Shown: positions 1 to 6,602 of the stretch, in pieces
Layout of the letters: each line of letters begins with the position of its first letter
How positions within the stretch are numbered: the first letter of the stretch is position 1
Position numbers and translations under genes: made by a program
Notes under the pieces: generated by a model
Databases searched by the model: none
Told to the model about the DNA's origin: nothing
What the model saw: the letters and a program-made list of their open reading frames with translations, nothing else
From: DATHWB01 sp046565785
GTDB lineage: Bacteria > Actinomycetota > Acidimicrobiia > Spongiisociales > ZC4RG35
Reading direction: 5' to 3'
DNA length: 16,607 nucleotides
Assembly: GCA_046565785.1 (NCBI GenBank)
Contig: JBKHXZ010000144.1
Span: forward strand, 1 to 16,607

Positions 1-316
1 CATGCTCGCCGAGCGCCTCGCCGACCGCCTGCGCCAGCCGGTCGGTGTCGGCGCCGACCGCCACCAGGCGGGACACTGTCGGACTCAGGCAGGTCAACGC
101 CGACCGCAGCGGTTGTCCCGCCTGCAGGGCGGCCACGACCTCGAGCAACTGCGCCGCTTCACGACCCATCGGCGGGTCCTGCCGACTCCGCATCTCCCGA
201 ATTCTGAGAAATCCGACGACGATGCCCGCTGGCAACGGCATCAGCCATGCCGCTGCCACCAGAAGCCGGTGCGACCACGGCGCCTGTCCCAGCACGAGTG
301 CGGCCATCACGAGCAT
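1..316 (-). CDS. tadB: TadB-like pilus assembly membrane protein, partial
   Basis: This is the N-terminal 105 codons of an integral membrane protein of the Tad/Flp pilus (type II secretion F domain family), cut by the left edge of the window. The ATG at 316 overlaps the stop of the upstream ATPase by 10 bases, so the two are translationally coupled. The visible product has two hydrophobic stretches (about residues 1-10 and 18-37), then a basic turn (RIREMRSR). The start of the cytoplasmic T2SSF helical domain follows, with GREAAQLLEVVAALQAGQPL around residues 52-71, a signature of TadB proteins. TadB/TadC form the inner-membrane platform on which the TadA ATPase acts. The identity rests on this motif plus the position directly after tadA. 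It could be named tadC only if the gene order is unusual. Confidence 0.75.
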   Translation of the reverse strand, partial: MLVMAALVLGQAPWSHRLLVAAAWLMPLPAGIVVGFLRIREMRSRQDPPMGREAAQLLEVVAALQAGQPLRSALTCLSPTVSRLVAVGADTDRLAQAVGEALGEH

Positions 317-1368
317 CCCCACTCCCGGATTTCGACGATCCGGCGAACAGGCCCCACCCGTCCCAACTGGACGACCATGTCGAGGGCGGATTCGATCTGC
401 CGTCGGATTGCGTCCGGTGCCGGACGGCGTGAACCCGACAGCGCCAACGTCTCCAAGCGGAGCAGAGCCTCGTCGGGCCCGTTGGCGTGGATCGTGGACA
501 TCGAGCCCGCATGCCCGGTGTTGAGCGCCGAGACCAGGTCCAGCGCTTCCGGCCCGCGGACTTCGCCGACCACGATGCGATCGGGCCGCAACCGCAATGC
601 GGCCCGTACGAGTTCGTCCAGCCGCACGCCACCTCGACCTTCGGCATTCGGAGGTTGGGCCTCGAGGCGCACGACATGGCCCGTCGGCCGCAACTCGGCG
701 GCGTCTTCGACGATCACGGTTCGTTCGGTACTCGGAATCACCCGGCTCAAGACGTTGAGCAAGGTGGTTTTCCCCGTCCCGGTCCCGCCTGAAACGAGAA
801 TGTTGCGACGCTCGACGACAGCTCGTTCCAGCCGGTCACGCTGGACAACATCCATCGACCCGGCTGCGACGAGCCCGTCGAGATCTGTCACCGCCTCGGT
901 GAACCGACGGATCGCCACCACTGGACCGCTGGGTGTGGCGGGCTCCACTACGGCGTGCAGACGACTGCCATCGGGCAGTCGGGCATCGACGATCGGAGAG
1001 GACCGGTCGAGGCGAAGCCCGAGGGGTGTGATGATCCGCTCGATCACTGCCATCAGGTCTGCTGTGCCTTCGAAACGGATGTCGGTACGTTCGAGGTCCC
1101 CCCGGCGCTCGACCCACACCTCATGCGGGCCGTTCACTAGGATGTCGGTGATCTCCTCATCGGCGAGCAGGGGCTCCAGCGGACCCAGGCCGACGAGATG
1201 ATCCACCACCTGTCGCAACTGGTCGGGGGCGGCGAGCGGCGCCTCCAGACGCGCCAACCGGGCGACTTCTCGTTCGACCTCTGCCCTGGCGAGGGGAACG
1301 CCGCTGGCGAGAACGGCGGCGCTGAGCCGGCTCTTCAGGTCCACGCCGGCCCCCAGACCCCCGCCCAT
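307..1368 (-). CDS. tadA: TadA/CpaF secretion ATPase of a Tad/Flp pilus
   Basis: This is a cytoplasmic hexameric ATPase of the type II/IV secretion (GspE/VirB11) superfamily that powers assembly of Flp/Tad pili. From ATG 1368 it has 353 residues. An N-terminal helical and PAS-like part carries the CpaF motif DEEITDILVNGP (about 70-81). The Walker A box GGTGTGKT is at 194-201, the Walker B region RIVVGEVRG at 264-272, and the His box NTGHAGSMSTIHAN at 283-296. The length is typical of actinobacterial CpaF. The start is uncertain: the same frame is open up to 1590, but that extension overlaps the upstream gene and reads as low-complexity sequence. ATG 1368 (overlap 34 bases with the upstream gene) or GTG 1344 (overlap 10 bases) are both reasonable. 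It sits between a TadZ-position gene and tadB, one operon reading leftwards. Confidence 0.92.
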   Translation of the reverse strand: MGGGLGAGVDLKSRLSAAVLASGVPLARAEVEREVARLARLEAPLAAPDQLRQVVDHLVGLGPLEPLLADEEITDILVNGPHEVWVERRGDLERTDIRFEGTADLMAVIERIITPLGLRLDRSSPIVDARLPDGSRLHAVVEPATPSGPVVAIRRFTEAVTDLDGLVAAGSMDVVQRDRLERAVVERRNILVSGGTGTGKTTLLNVLSRVIPSTERTVIVEDAAELRPTGHVVRLEAQPPNAEGRGGVRLDELVRAALRLRPDRIVVGEVRGPEALDLVSALNTGHAGSMSTIHANGPDEALLRLETLALSGSRRPAPDAIRRQIESALDMVVQLGRVGPVRRIVEIREWGCS

Positions 1369-1853
1369 GCCTTCACCCAGCGGTGACGCGGCTCCACCTG
1401 GCCGCGGCAGAGACGCCGGACGGTTGCCCGAGACAAGGGAGGCAGAACCACACCAGGGGCCCGGGATCCCCGCGTGGAGGCCTGCCACACAGCCCGAATC
1501 GCTCGGGTCGGTCGCAGCTCGTCGGGTTCGAGCGGAAGTACCGGAATGGCCTCCCTCGGAGTGGGAGCCCGAAACACCACCGCCGGCCACCCGGAAGACA
1601 ACTGGGTGACGAGTTGGGCGACATCTTCTTCGTTCACGCCGCCGTTGGCGATGACCGCCACACCTTCTCGCGACGAGCGGAGATGCCGAGCGGTCAAACC
1701 GTCGGCCGCCAAGTCGGCCAGCGTCGGGCCGGGATAGGGCGGAGCATCAGGATCCAGGTCGATGACCAGGGCGGTCCCGGTGGCGGCAGCCAGCCCGAAG
1801 GGGGCAATTCGATGCAGCACCGGGTCCGGGCTGTGGAGTCGTCGTACGAGCAC
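1335..1853 (-). CDS. small protein in the TadZ/Ssd position of the Tad locus
   Basis: I do not recognise a named family with certainty. From GTG 1853 it has 172 residues. In the central part, the hydrophobic strand and acidic end of LVIDLDPDAP and the later GVAVIANGGV and PAVVFRAP resemble the beta-strands of MinD/ParA-like ATPases. No GGxGxGK-type Walker A is present. It overlaps tadA and is the first gene of the operon, divergent from a HAD phosphatase. In mycobacteria that slot holds Rv3660c (Ssd, a TadZ-like MinD relative), beside Rv3659c and Rv3661. I therefore infer a reduced TadZ-like localisation protein; this is synteny, not direct homology. An in-frame TTG at 1901 would give 188 residues. 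GTG 1853 is preferred because a TACGTT box lies 8 bases before it. Confidence 0.6.
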   Translation of the reverse strand: MLVRRLHSPDPVLHRIAPFGLAAATGTALVIDLDPDAPPYPGPTLADLAADGLTARHLRSSREGVAVIANGGVNEEDVAQLVTQLSSGWPAVVFRAPTPREAIPVLPLEPDELRPTRAIRAVWQASTRGSRAPGVVLPPLSRATVRRLCRGQVEPRHRWVKAWAGVWGPAWT

Positions 1854-1861
1854 GGTGGGCG

Positions 1862-1867
1862 AACGTA
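1862..1867 (-). promoter_or_regulatory. putative -10 box (TACGTT) of the Tad operon
   Basis: On the minus strand TACGTT ends 8 bases before GTG 1853, fitting an actinobacterial TANNNT -10 element that starts a leaderless or nearly leaderless transcript. No convincing -35 is visible. Confidence 0.35.
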
Positions 1868-1932
1868 CGGGGGTTGCTACGGGTCGTGAACCCCTTGACA
1901 AGACAACACCGATTCGCGCGGCCCTCGCCGAA

Positions 1933-1938
1933 TAGGCT
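1933..1938 (+). promoter_or_regulatory. putative -10 box (TAGGCT), leaderless start of the HAD phosphatase
   Basis: TAGGCT is followed by exactly 7 bases and then ATG 1946. Transcription from this box would begin at or next to the start codon. There is no Shine-Dalgarno sequence here, which agrees with a leaderless message. The TTGACA at 1895-1900 is too far away (32 bases) to be its -35. Confidence 0.5.
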
Positions 1939-1945
1939 GGGATGG

Positions 1946-2740
1946 ATGCCTGCGGCGGCGTTCTTCGACCTCGACAAGACGATCATCGCCCGGTCGTCGA
2001 CCCTCGCTTTCGCCCCGCATTTCAATCGTGCCGGCCTCTTGAACAAGAAGGCCCTGCTCAAGGCGGGCATCGCTCAGAGCTACTACCGGATGTTCGGAGC
2101 GGACCACGACCAGCTCGAACGCATCCGCGACGAACTCGGCGAGATGACTCGAGGCTGGAATCGCGACCAGATCCGCGACATCATCACCGAGACGGTCGAG
2201 GAGGTGGTGTCGCCACTCGTCTACGCCGAGGCCCTCTTCTTGATCGACGACCACAAGCGACACGGGCGCCCTGTCGTGATCATTTCATCCTCACCGGTGG
2301 AAGTGGTCGAGCCGCTCGGGAAGTTCCTCGACGCCGACGAAGTCATCGGGACCGTGTCCGAAGTCGACTATGAGGGTCGCTACACCGGCAACGTGACGTT
2401 CTACGCCTACGGAGACGGCAAGGCGCAAGCCATCCGTGAGCTCGCAGAAGACTGGGATCTGGATCTCACCGAGTGCTTCGCCTACTCCGACTCGGCCACC
2501 GACCTCCCGATGCTCGAACTCGTCGGCCATCCGGTCGCCGTGAACCCGGACAAGGATCTGAAGGCCATCGCTCTCGAACGGGGATGGGCGATCCTCGAAT
2601 TCGAACGGGCGGTGTCGATCCGCACACGTCTCGAGACGATGCCGGCGAGCGTCCCCGTGATCTCAGGGGCCGCCTTGGCTGCCGGCATCGCCGCCGGTCT
2701 GGCCGTGTGGGCCCTGCGCAGCCGGCGCAGGGCGGGTTGA
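1946..2740 (+). CDS. HAD-IB family (SerB-like) phosphatase
   Basis: This is a 264-residue haloacid dehalogenase hydrolase of subfamily IB, the group of phosphoserine phosphatase-like enzymes. Motif I is FDLDKT (D8, D10), with D8 the expected nucleophile. Motif II is VIISSSP (112-117). The conserved lysine lies in YGDGKA (K159) and motif IV is YSDSATDLPML (D182, D186). The cap lies between motifs I and II. The C-terminus has one hydrophobic helix (about 238-257) followed by RSRRR, so the enzyme is probably tethered to the membrane. The substrate cannot be read from the sequence. ATG 1946 is chosen because it falls directly before the conserved core and 7 bases after a -10 box; an upstream in-frame ATG at 1874 has no such support. 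It is divergent from the Tad operon, as Rv3661 is in mycobacteria. Confidence 0.9.
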   Translation: MPAAAFFDLDKTIIARSSTLAFAPHFNRAGLLNKKALLKAGIAQSYYRMFGADHDQLERIRDELGEMTRGWNRDQIRDIITETVEEVVSPLVYAEALFLIDDHKRHGRPVVIISSSPVEVVEPLGKFLDADEVIGTVSEVDYEGRYTGNVTFYAYGDGKAQAIRELAEDWDLDLTECFAYSDSATDLPMLELVGHPVAVNPDKDLKAIALERGWAILEFERAVSIRTRLETMPASVPVISGAALAAGIAAGLAVWALRSRRRAG

Positions 2741-2744
2741 CCCC

Positions 2745-3248
2745 TCAGGCCAGATCGCGGGAATAACGGATGTGGGGAAGCGGGAACCCGTCCCACGCCT
2801 CCAGCTTGCGGCCCCCGTCGGCCAGCCAGGCGGCGGTCTCGTAGAAACGGCGGGCCCGTTCGTTGGATTCGAGAACCCAGAGGACGGCGCGGCGGTACCC
2901 GTGTTCCCGCAAAGCCGCCACCGAGTGCTCCATCAGTGCCCAACCGTATCCTCGGTCCCAAACGTCGGGGTGGAGATAGATCGCCACGATTTCGCCCGTG
3001 GCTTCTGCTCCGTCGCGATCCGGGCCCACCAGACTGAATCCGACCACCGCGGTGTCGTCGTCTTCCACCACCAGGAGTGTCGTGTCGGCCCGCTCGGAAC
3101 CGATCGCCTCCTCCCATCGGTCCTCATCCACCGAGAGGCCGTCGAGAACCTGATCGGGCATCAAGCCTCGATACGCCGCGCGCCATGACGCCACCCGGAC
3201 CTCTCCGACAGATCGACCGTCTCCAGGGCGTGCTGGACGTACGCGCAT
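2745..3248 (-). CDS. GNAT-family N-acetyltransferase
   Basis: This 167-residue protein is a GCN5-related acetyltransferase that would move an acetyl group from acetyl-CoA to an amine; the acceptor is unknown. It begins with the usual MRVRPARPGD first strand and a SWRAAYRGLMP segment common in this family. Motif A runs from GEIVAIYLHPDVWDRGYGWALM (about 85-106), with the acetyl-CoA pyrophosphate loop at RGYGWA. Motif B is seen as AVLWVLESNERARRFYETA, including the conserved asparagine and tyrosine. The frame is open far upstream of 3248, but homology starts at this ATG. The gene converges on the HAD phosphatase with only 4 bases between the stop codons and is divergent from the HTH gene at 3352. 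No Shine-Dalgarno sequence is evident. Confidence 0.88.
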   Translation of the reverse strand: MRVRPARPGDGRSVGEVRVASWRAAYRGLMPDQVLDGLSVDEDRWEEAIGSERADTTLLVVEDDDTAVVGFSLVGPDRDGAEATGEIVAIYLHPDVWDRGYGWALMEHSVAALREHGYRRAVLWVLESNERARRFYETAAWLADGGRKLEAWDGFPLPHIRYSRDLA

Positions 3249-3319
3249 GACCCCAGTCAAGTCGCCGTCGTCGTCCAGCGCTGACACCTGCCCGACATCG
3301 GATCGTGGCCAGTTCCCAC

Positions 3320-3325
3320 TAGGTT
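3320..3325 (+). promoter_or_regulatory. putative -10 box (TAGGTT) of the HTH-ferredoxin unit
   Basis: TAGGTT lies 26 bases before GTG 3352 in the 103-base gap between divergent genes. The leader contains GAAAGAG as a possible weak ribosome site. No clear -35 is visible. Confidence 0.35.
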
Positions 3326-3351
3326 GGGGGTGAACGACGAAAGAGTCAGCC

Positions 3352-3684
3352 GTGACCGAACATCTGCGTCCGCTGGAGCGGCGTGTGGTGGCGATGGACG
3401 CGGCCGGTCTGTCCTCCGACGAGATCGGCGTCCGCATCCGCCGCAGCCCCCAGCACGTGAACCGCATCCTGCAGTGGTCGAGGATCCCTCGAACCCGCCC
3501 AACGGATTCACGAGCGGCAGCCGCACTCGAACGCCGAGTGCTCCACCTGAGGTCGTCGGGCGAATCCCACGACCGCATCGCTGAACGCTTCAAGCGCAGC
3601 TCACGCTCGATCCGACAGATCGAGGGGCTGGCGCATTTCCGGCTGGCCATGAACCTTTTGGAACGAGAGGAAGCATCTACATGA
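3352..3684 (+). CDS. tandem helix-turn-helix protein (sigma region 4-like repeats)
   Basis: This 110-residue basic protein is built from two copies of a sigma-70 region 4/LuxR-like helix-turn-helix. Copy one starts at LERRVVAMDAAG (residue 8) and copy two at LERRVLHLRSSG (residue 59). The copies are 51 residues apart and share LERRV, G-x-S-x-D-x-I, R-x-x-R-S and a final I. No other domain is present, so a DNA-binding regulator is likely, with no visible ligand domain. It starts with GTG at 3352. Its TGA stop overlaps the ATG of the ferredoxin gene (ATGA), so the two proteins are made together. Whether it regulates that gene or uses it as an iron-sulfur partner cannot be told from sequence. 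Confidence 0.75.
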   Translation: MTEHLRPLERRVVAMDAAGLSSDEIGVRIRRSPQHVNRILQWSRIPRTRPTDSRAAAALERRVLHLRSSGESHDRIAERFKRSSRSIRQIEGLAHFRLAMNLLEREEAST

Positions 3685-4001
3685 GCGCAACGAAACTCCA
3701 GGTATGGATCGACCAGGATCTCTGCACCGGCGACGGAATCTGTTCGGAGATCGCTCCTGACGTCTTCGAACCGCGGGACGACGGTCTTTGGGTGGTGCGG
3801 GAGGACTCCTCCCATTTCGGCAAGACCATCGTCTTCGACGGTGAGGACGGCGACGGCCACGGACCGGACGGATCCCGGGGCGTGGCACGGGTTCCCGATT
3901 CGCAGATCGAAGTGACCATCGAGGCCGCCGAGGAGTGCCCCGGCGAATGCATCATGCTGGAGCCGTACGACCAGAGCGCTATCGACAACCGAGGGGTTTG
4001 A
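3681..4001 (+). CDS. [3Fe-4S]-type ferredoxin
   Basis: This 106-residue protein resembles the small actinobacterial [3Fe-4S] ferredoxins that donate electrons to cytochromes P450 and other monooxygenases. The N-terminal motif VWIDQDLCTGDGICSEIAPD gives C15 and C21 (C-x5-C). The C-terminal motif EECPGECI gives C86 and C90. The standard family uses three ligands; C90 is an additional cysteine. Between the two halves, an acidic, glycine-rich stretch (about 44-70) makes the protein longer than the usual 60-70 residues. A ribosome site GAGAGGAAG lies 8-9 bases before ATG 3681. It is coupled to the HTH gene and followed by a strong palindrome. No P450 or reductase gene is near, so its redox partner is unknown. 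Confidence 0.88.
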   Translation: MSATKLQVWIDQDLCTGDGICSEIAPDVFEPRDDGLWVVREDSSHFGKTIVFDGEDGDGHGPDGSRGVARVPDSQIEVTIEAAEECPGECIMLEPYDQSAIDNRGV

Positions 4002-4032
4002 AGCAGGCTCCCAAGTCGCTCCAACCAACGGT

Positions 4033-4056
4033 AGGGGGCCGCACGTGCGGCCCCCT
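4033..4056. terminator. bidirectional GC-rich terminator hairpin
   Basis: This is a perfect 24-base inverted repeat with 12-base arms (AGGGGGCCGCAC and its complement) and no unpaired loop base beyond the turn. It lies between the convergent ferredoxin gene and the gene ending at 4066, so it can serve both strands. No strong U-tract follows, as is common in high-GC actinobacteria. Confidence 0.75.
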
Positions 4057-4065
4057 CCCCGCGTT

Positions 4066-4572
4066 TCACCGCTCGCTTCGTGGTCCCTGGGCCCGGACCG
4101 CTTCGACCTGTTCCATCGCCTGCCGTAGATCGTCAAGCCATTCCCGTTCGTGACGCCCGACCAACTTGACACACCATTGCAGCGCCTCGCTTCGTGACCT
4201 GGCCACACCTGCATCGATCAGGGTGTCGAGCACTTGCCGTTCGGCCATGCGGAGCCGGGTCATGATGGGCGCCGCCAGGTGGGTGAACAGCATGTGGGTC
4301 GCCCCACATCGCACCGCCCAGGACACCTTGCGTTCGAAGTGAAGTTCCGCTGCGGCGGCGATGTCCATGCGCCGCTGGCGAGTTTCTTCCCGGAAGCCTT
4401 CGATCCGTGACTGCTCGGCTTCACGTTCGGTGGCTTCCCCGGCGTTCCCCACGTCCGGTGCTGCCAGCGTTCCGGTGACGATGATCTCGTCCCGATCCCA
4501 TTCGACTTCCACCGGCTCGGAGAACCATCCATCCGGGATCCGCCCGACGAACCACCCGAGTAGGTCGCTCAT
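4066..4572 (-). CDS. conserved actinobacterial protein with RHH-like C-terminus
   Basis: This 168-residue soluble protein has no function I can name. Residues 1-36 (GWFVGRIPDGWF, then alternating EVEWDRDEIIVTGTL) look like a small beta-rich domain. Residues 45-80 are a charged helix rich in Glu and Arg. Residues 103-140, with MTRLRMAERQVLDTLIDAGV and SRSEALQWCVKLV, resemble a ribbon-helix-helix DNA-binding unit, where the SRSEAL turn is characteristic. The final part is a charged helix. The start is ATG 4572, with a strong AAGGAGG 6 bases upstream. Three 8-bp repeats sit in front of its promoter, which would suit autoregulation by an RHH protein. I recall similar proteins of unknown role in other actinobacteria. 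The DNA-binding role is inference. Confidence 0.75.
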   Translation of the reverse strand: MSDLLGWFVGRIPDGWFSEPVEVEWDRDEIIVTGTLAAPDVGNAGEATEREAEQSRIEGFREETRQRRMDIAAAAELHFERKVSWAVRCGATHMLFTHLAAPIMTRLRMAERQVLDTLIDAGVARSRSEALQWCVKLVGRHEREWLDDLRQAMEQVEAVRAQGPRSER

Positions 4573-4597
4573 GCTGCCTCCTTCGTGCGACCGTCTC

Positions 4598-4603
4598 ACG
4601 GTA
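4598..4603 (-). promoter_or_regulatory. putative -10 box (TACCGT)
   Basis: On the minus strand TACCGT lies 25 bases before ATG 4572, leaving room for a short leader with the AAGGAGG ribosome site. The repeat array at 4606-4629 lies immediately upstream and covers the expected -35 position. Confidence 0.4.
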
Positions 4604-4605
4604 CT

Positions 4606-4629
4606 CGATTACACAATTACTTCATTACG
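4606..4629. repeat. three tandem 8-bp repeats, candidate operator
   Basis: On the plus strand the units are CGATTACA, CAATTACT and TCATTACG, so the core ATTAC recurs at 4608, 4616 and 4624 with an exact 8-bp period. This is the only AT-rich patch in the neighbourhood. It sits just upstream of the -10 box of the RHH-like gene and its last unit overlaps the stop codon of the upstream gene. Ribbon-helix-helix repressors such as MetJ bind tandem 8-bp boxes, so an operator is plausible but unproven. Confidence 0.45.
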
Positions 4630-5128
4630 ATATCTCGACACTCGTCTCGTCTGTCCGTCGCTCCCGCTCCGGAAGCGCCCACAGCGCCACGAGCGCCAGC
4701 GAACCGGCGCCCATCGCCAACGCCAACCAGCCCCACCCCCGGGTGGACGTCGAGACCCCCGATTCGGTTGTGGTCGGGGCGACGGGGAGTGCCCCGAGGA
4801 TCGCCCGGTCGAGACCCACGTCGGTCAGTCGGAAAGGCGAAGACTGGGTGCCCAGACCGTCCAACGCCTCGAACACCACCACATAGTCGATCCGATCGAC
4901 CTCGACGATCCCCCCATACCTGCCCGACTCCCTCTCCCGAAGGGCGAAGGTCTGCTGCTGGCCGCCGGGGTGGATGAAATGCGCAACCACCGAACCGCCG
5001 GGAGGGCCCGACACGGAGATGTCGACCTCCATCCCTTTCGCCGACGTCTCGGTACCGACAACCGAGGGAGCGACGAACGGGCTCGCCACCTGGAAGAACA
5101 CGACGAAGGCTGCAAGCAGCGGGTACAT
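4625..5128 (-). CDS. hypothetical exported type I membrane protein
   Basis: This 167-residue protein is of unknown function. Its N-terminus (MYPLLAAFVVFFQVASPFVA) looks like a signal peptide or signal anchor. A beta-rich extracytoplasmic part (about 25-115) follows, with GMEVDISVSGPPGGSVVAHF and GGIVEVDRIDYVVVFEA, suggesting an immunoglobulin-like or carboxypeptidase-regulatory-like sandwich. A Thr/Ser-rich linker (117-129) leads to one transmembrane helix (131-152) and a charged tail (PERERRTDE). The layout is therefore signal, outside domain, anchor, short cytoplasmic tail. ATG 5128 is preferred over the open frame further upstream because it begins the signal sequence and lies exactly 7 bases after a TACGCT box. 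It is divergent from leuC and followed on the same strand by the RHH-like gene. Confidence 0.72.
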   Translation of the reverse strand: MYPLLAAFVVFFQVASPFVAPSVVGTETSAKGMEVDISVSGPPGGSVVAHFIHPGGQQQTFALRERESGRYGGIVEVDRIDYVVVFEALDGLGTQSSPFRLTDVGLDRAILGALPVAPTTTESGVSTSTRGWGWLALAMGAGSLALVALWALPERERRTDETSVEIS

Positions 5129-5135
5129 ACCCTGC

Positions 5136-5141
5136 AGCGTA
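5136..5141 (-). promoter_or_regulatory. putative -10 box (TACGCT), leaderless start
   Basis: On the minus strand TACGCT, 7 bases, then ATG 5128: the same geometry as at 1933 and 10662. This predicts a leaderless message for the exported membrane protein. Confidence 0.45.
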
Positions 5142-5170
5142 CGTCCGGATCCACCCTTCCGAGGTGGCAC

Positions 5171-5176
5171 TACCCT
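5171..5176 (+). promoter_or_regulatory. putative -10 box (TACCCT) of leuCD
   Basis: TACCCT lies 11 bases before ATG 5188, so the leader would be only about 4 bases. No attenuator, T-box or leader peptide fits in the 59 bases between leuC and its divergent neighbour. Confidence 0.4.
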
Positions 5177-5187
5177 CGAATCAGCCC

Positions 5188-6594
5188 ATGACGACTCCAC
5201 GCACCCTCTTCGAAAAAGTCTGGGACAGCCACGTGGTACGCGCTGCCCCCGGCGAACCAGCCCTCCTCTACATCGATTTGCACCTCGTCCACGAGGTGAC
5301 CTCACCACAAGCCTTCGACAGTCTGCGCCTCGCCGGGCGAACCGTGCGCCGCCCCGACCTGACCGTGTCGACCATCGACCACGGGGTCCCGACCAAGGAC
5401 CGGGCGCTGGGGATCAAAGACGCCATGTCGAAAAAGCAGATCGACACGCTCATCGCCAACTGTCGAGAGTACGGCATCACCCTTTATGGGCTCGACGACC
5501 CCCGACAGGGAATCGTGCACGTGATTGGCCCCGAACAGGGCATCACCCAGCCTGGCATGACCATCGTGTGTGGCGACTCGCACACCGCCACCCACGGGGC
5601 GTTCGGTGCACTCGCCTTCGGTATCGGGACCTCGGAAGTCGAACACGTCCTCGCCACCCAGACTCTCCCCCAAACCAAGCCGAAGTCGATGGCCATCACC
5701 GTCGACGGTGACCTGCCGACCGGAGTGACCGCCAAGGACGTCATCCTCGGCATCATCGCCCGTATAGGGACGGCGGGAGCCAACGGTCACGTCATCGAAT
5801 ATCGGGGTTCGACCATCGAATCGCTGTCGATGGAGGGCCGGATGACGATCTGCAACATGTCGATCGAAGCCGGTGCGCGGGCCGGCATGATCGCCCCCGA
5901 CGAGACCACCTTCGCCTATCTGAAGGGTCGCCCACATGCTCCCAAGGACGCCGACTGGGATCTGGCGCTCGAGAGCTGGCGGAGCCTTCCCACCGACCCG
6001 AGCGCCACCTTCGACACCGAACTCCACATCGATGCGGGCCAGCTCGCCCCCTACGTCTCGTGGGGTACCAACCCCGGTCAGACCCTTCCCGTCACCGAAC
6101 GGATTCCCGACCCTGCCTCGTTCGACGACCCGGTGGAACGGTCCTCCGCCGAACGTGCCCTCGCCTACATGGGGCTCGAACCGGGAACACCGATCACCGA
6201 CATCCGCCCGGATCGAATCTTCCTCGGCTCGTGCACCAACGCCCGCATCGAAGATCTGCGCGAGGCCGCCAAGATCGTGGCCGGGCGCAAGGTGGCAGAC
6301 GGGATCCATGCCATGGTGGTCCCCGGATCTGGAATGGTGAAGCTCCAGGCCGAACAAGAAGGGCTGGATCGGGTTTTCACCGATGCCGGCTTCGAATGGC
6401 GGGACGCCGGCTGTTCGATGTGCCTCGGCATGAACCCCGACATCTTGATGCCTGGCGAACGAGCGGCGTCGACGTCGAACCGCAACTTCGAAGGTCGGCA
6501 AGGTAAGGGTGGCCGCACCCATCTGGTGTCACCGGCCATGGCCGCCGCCGCTGCCGTCGCCGGACACTTCGTCGACGTCCGCGAGTGGAACTGA
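5188..6594 (+). CDS. leuC: 3-isopropylmalate dehydratase large subunit
   Basis: LeuC is the [4Fe-4S] aconitase-family subunit that, with LeuD, isomerises 2-isopropylmalate to 3-isopropylmalate in leucine biosynthesis. The 468-residue length is normal. Visible signatures are STIDHGVPTKDR (about 61-72), VCGDSHTATHGAFGALAFGIG (128-148), FLGSCTNARIEDLREAA (345-361) and GCSMCLGMNPD (408-418). The cluster cysteines are C349, C409 and C412. The start at ATG 5188 (MTTPRTLFEKVWDSHVV) matches the usual LeuC N-terminus. leuD follows after 8 bases in the same operon. leuA and leuB are not in the window. The gene is intact, in contrast to leuD. Confidence 0.97.
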   Translation: MTTPRTLFEKVWDSHVVRAAPGEPALLYIDLHLVHEVTSPQAFDSLRLAGRTVRRPDLTVSTIDHGVPTKDRALGIKDAMSKKQIDTLIANCREYGITLYGLDDPRQGIVHVIGPEQGITQPGMTIVCGDSHTATHGAFGALAFGIGTSEVEHVLATQTLPQTKPKSMAITVDGDLPTGVTAKDVILGIIARIGTAGANGHVIEYRGSTIESLSMEGRMTICNMSIEAGARAGMIAPDETTFAYLKGRPHAPKDADWDLALESWRSLPTDPSATFDTELHIDAGQLAPYVSWGTNPGQTLPVTERIPDPASFDDPVERSSAERALAYMGLEPGTPITDIRPDRIFLGSCTNARIEDLREAAKIVAGRKVADGIHAMVVPGSGMVKLQAEQEGLDRVFTDAGFEWRDAGCSMCLGMNPDILMPGERAASTSNRNFEGRQGKGGRTHLVSPAMAAAAAVAGHFVDVREWN

Positions 6595-6602
6595 GAGGTC
6601 GA

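Noticed and set aside
2..1201. A 399-codon open frame on the plus strand opposite tadB/tadA.
   Set aside because: It lies antisense to a well-recognised ATPase with all catalytic motifs; its sequence is Arg/Ser/Pro-rich low complexity typical of a high-GC shadow frame.
1895..1900. TTGACA as a -35 box for the HAD phosphatase gene.
   Set aside because: It is 32 bases from the TAGGCT box, far outside the 16-19 base range.
5302..6522. A 406-codon open frame on the minus strand opposite leuC.
   Set aside because: leuC is complete and conserved. The antisense product is rich in Gly, Asp and His with no recognisable motif.
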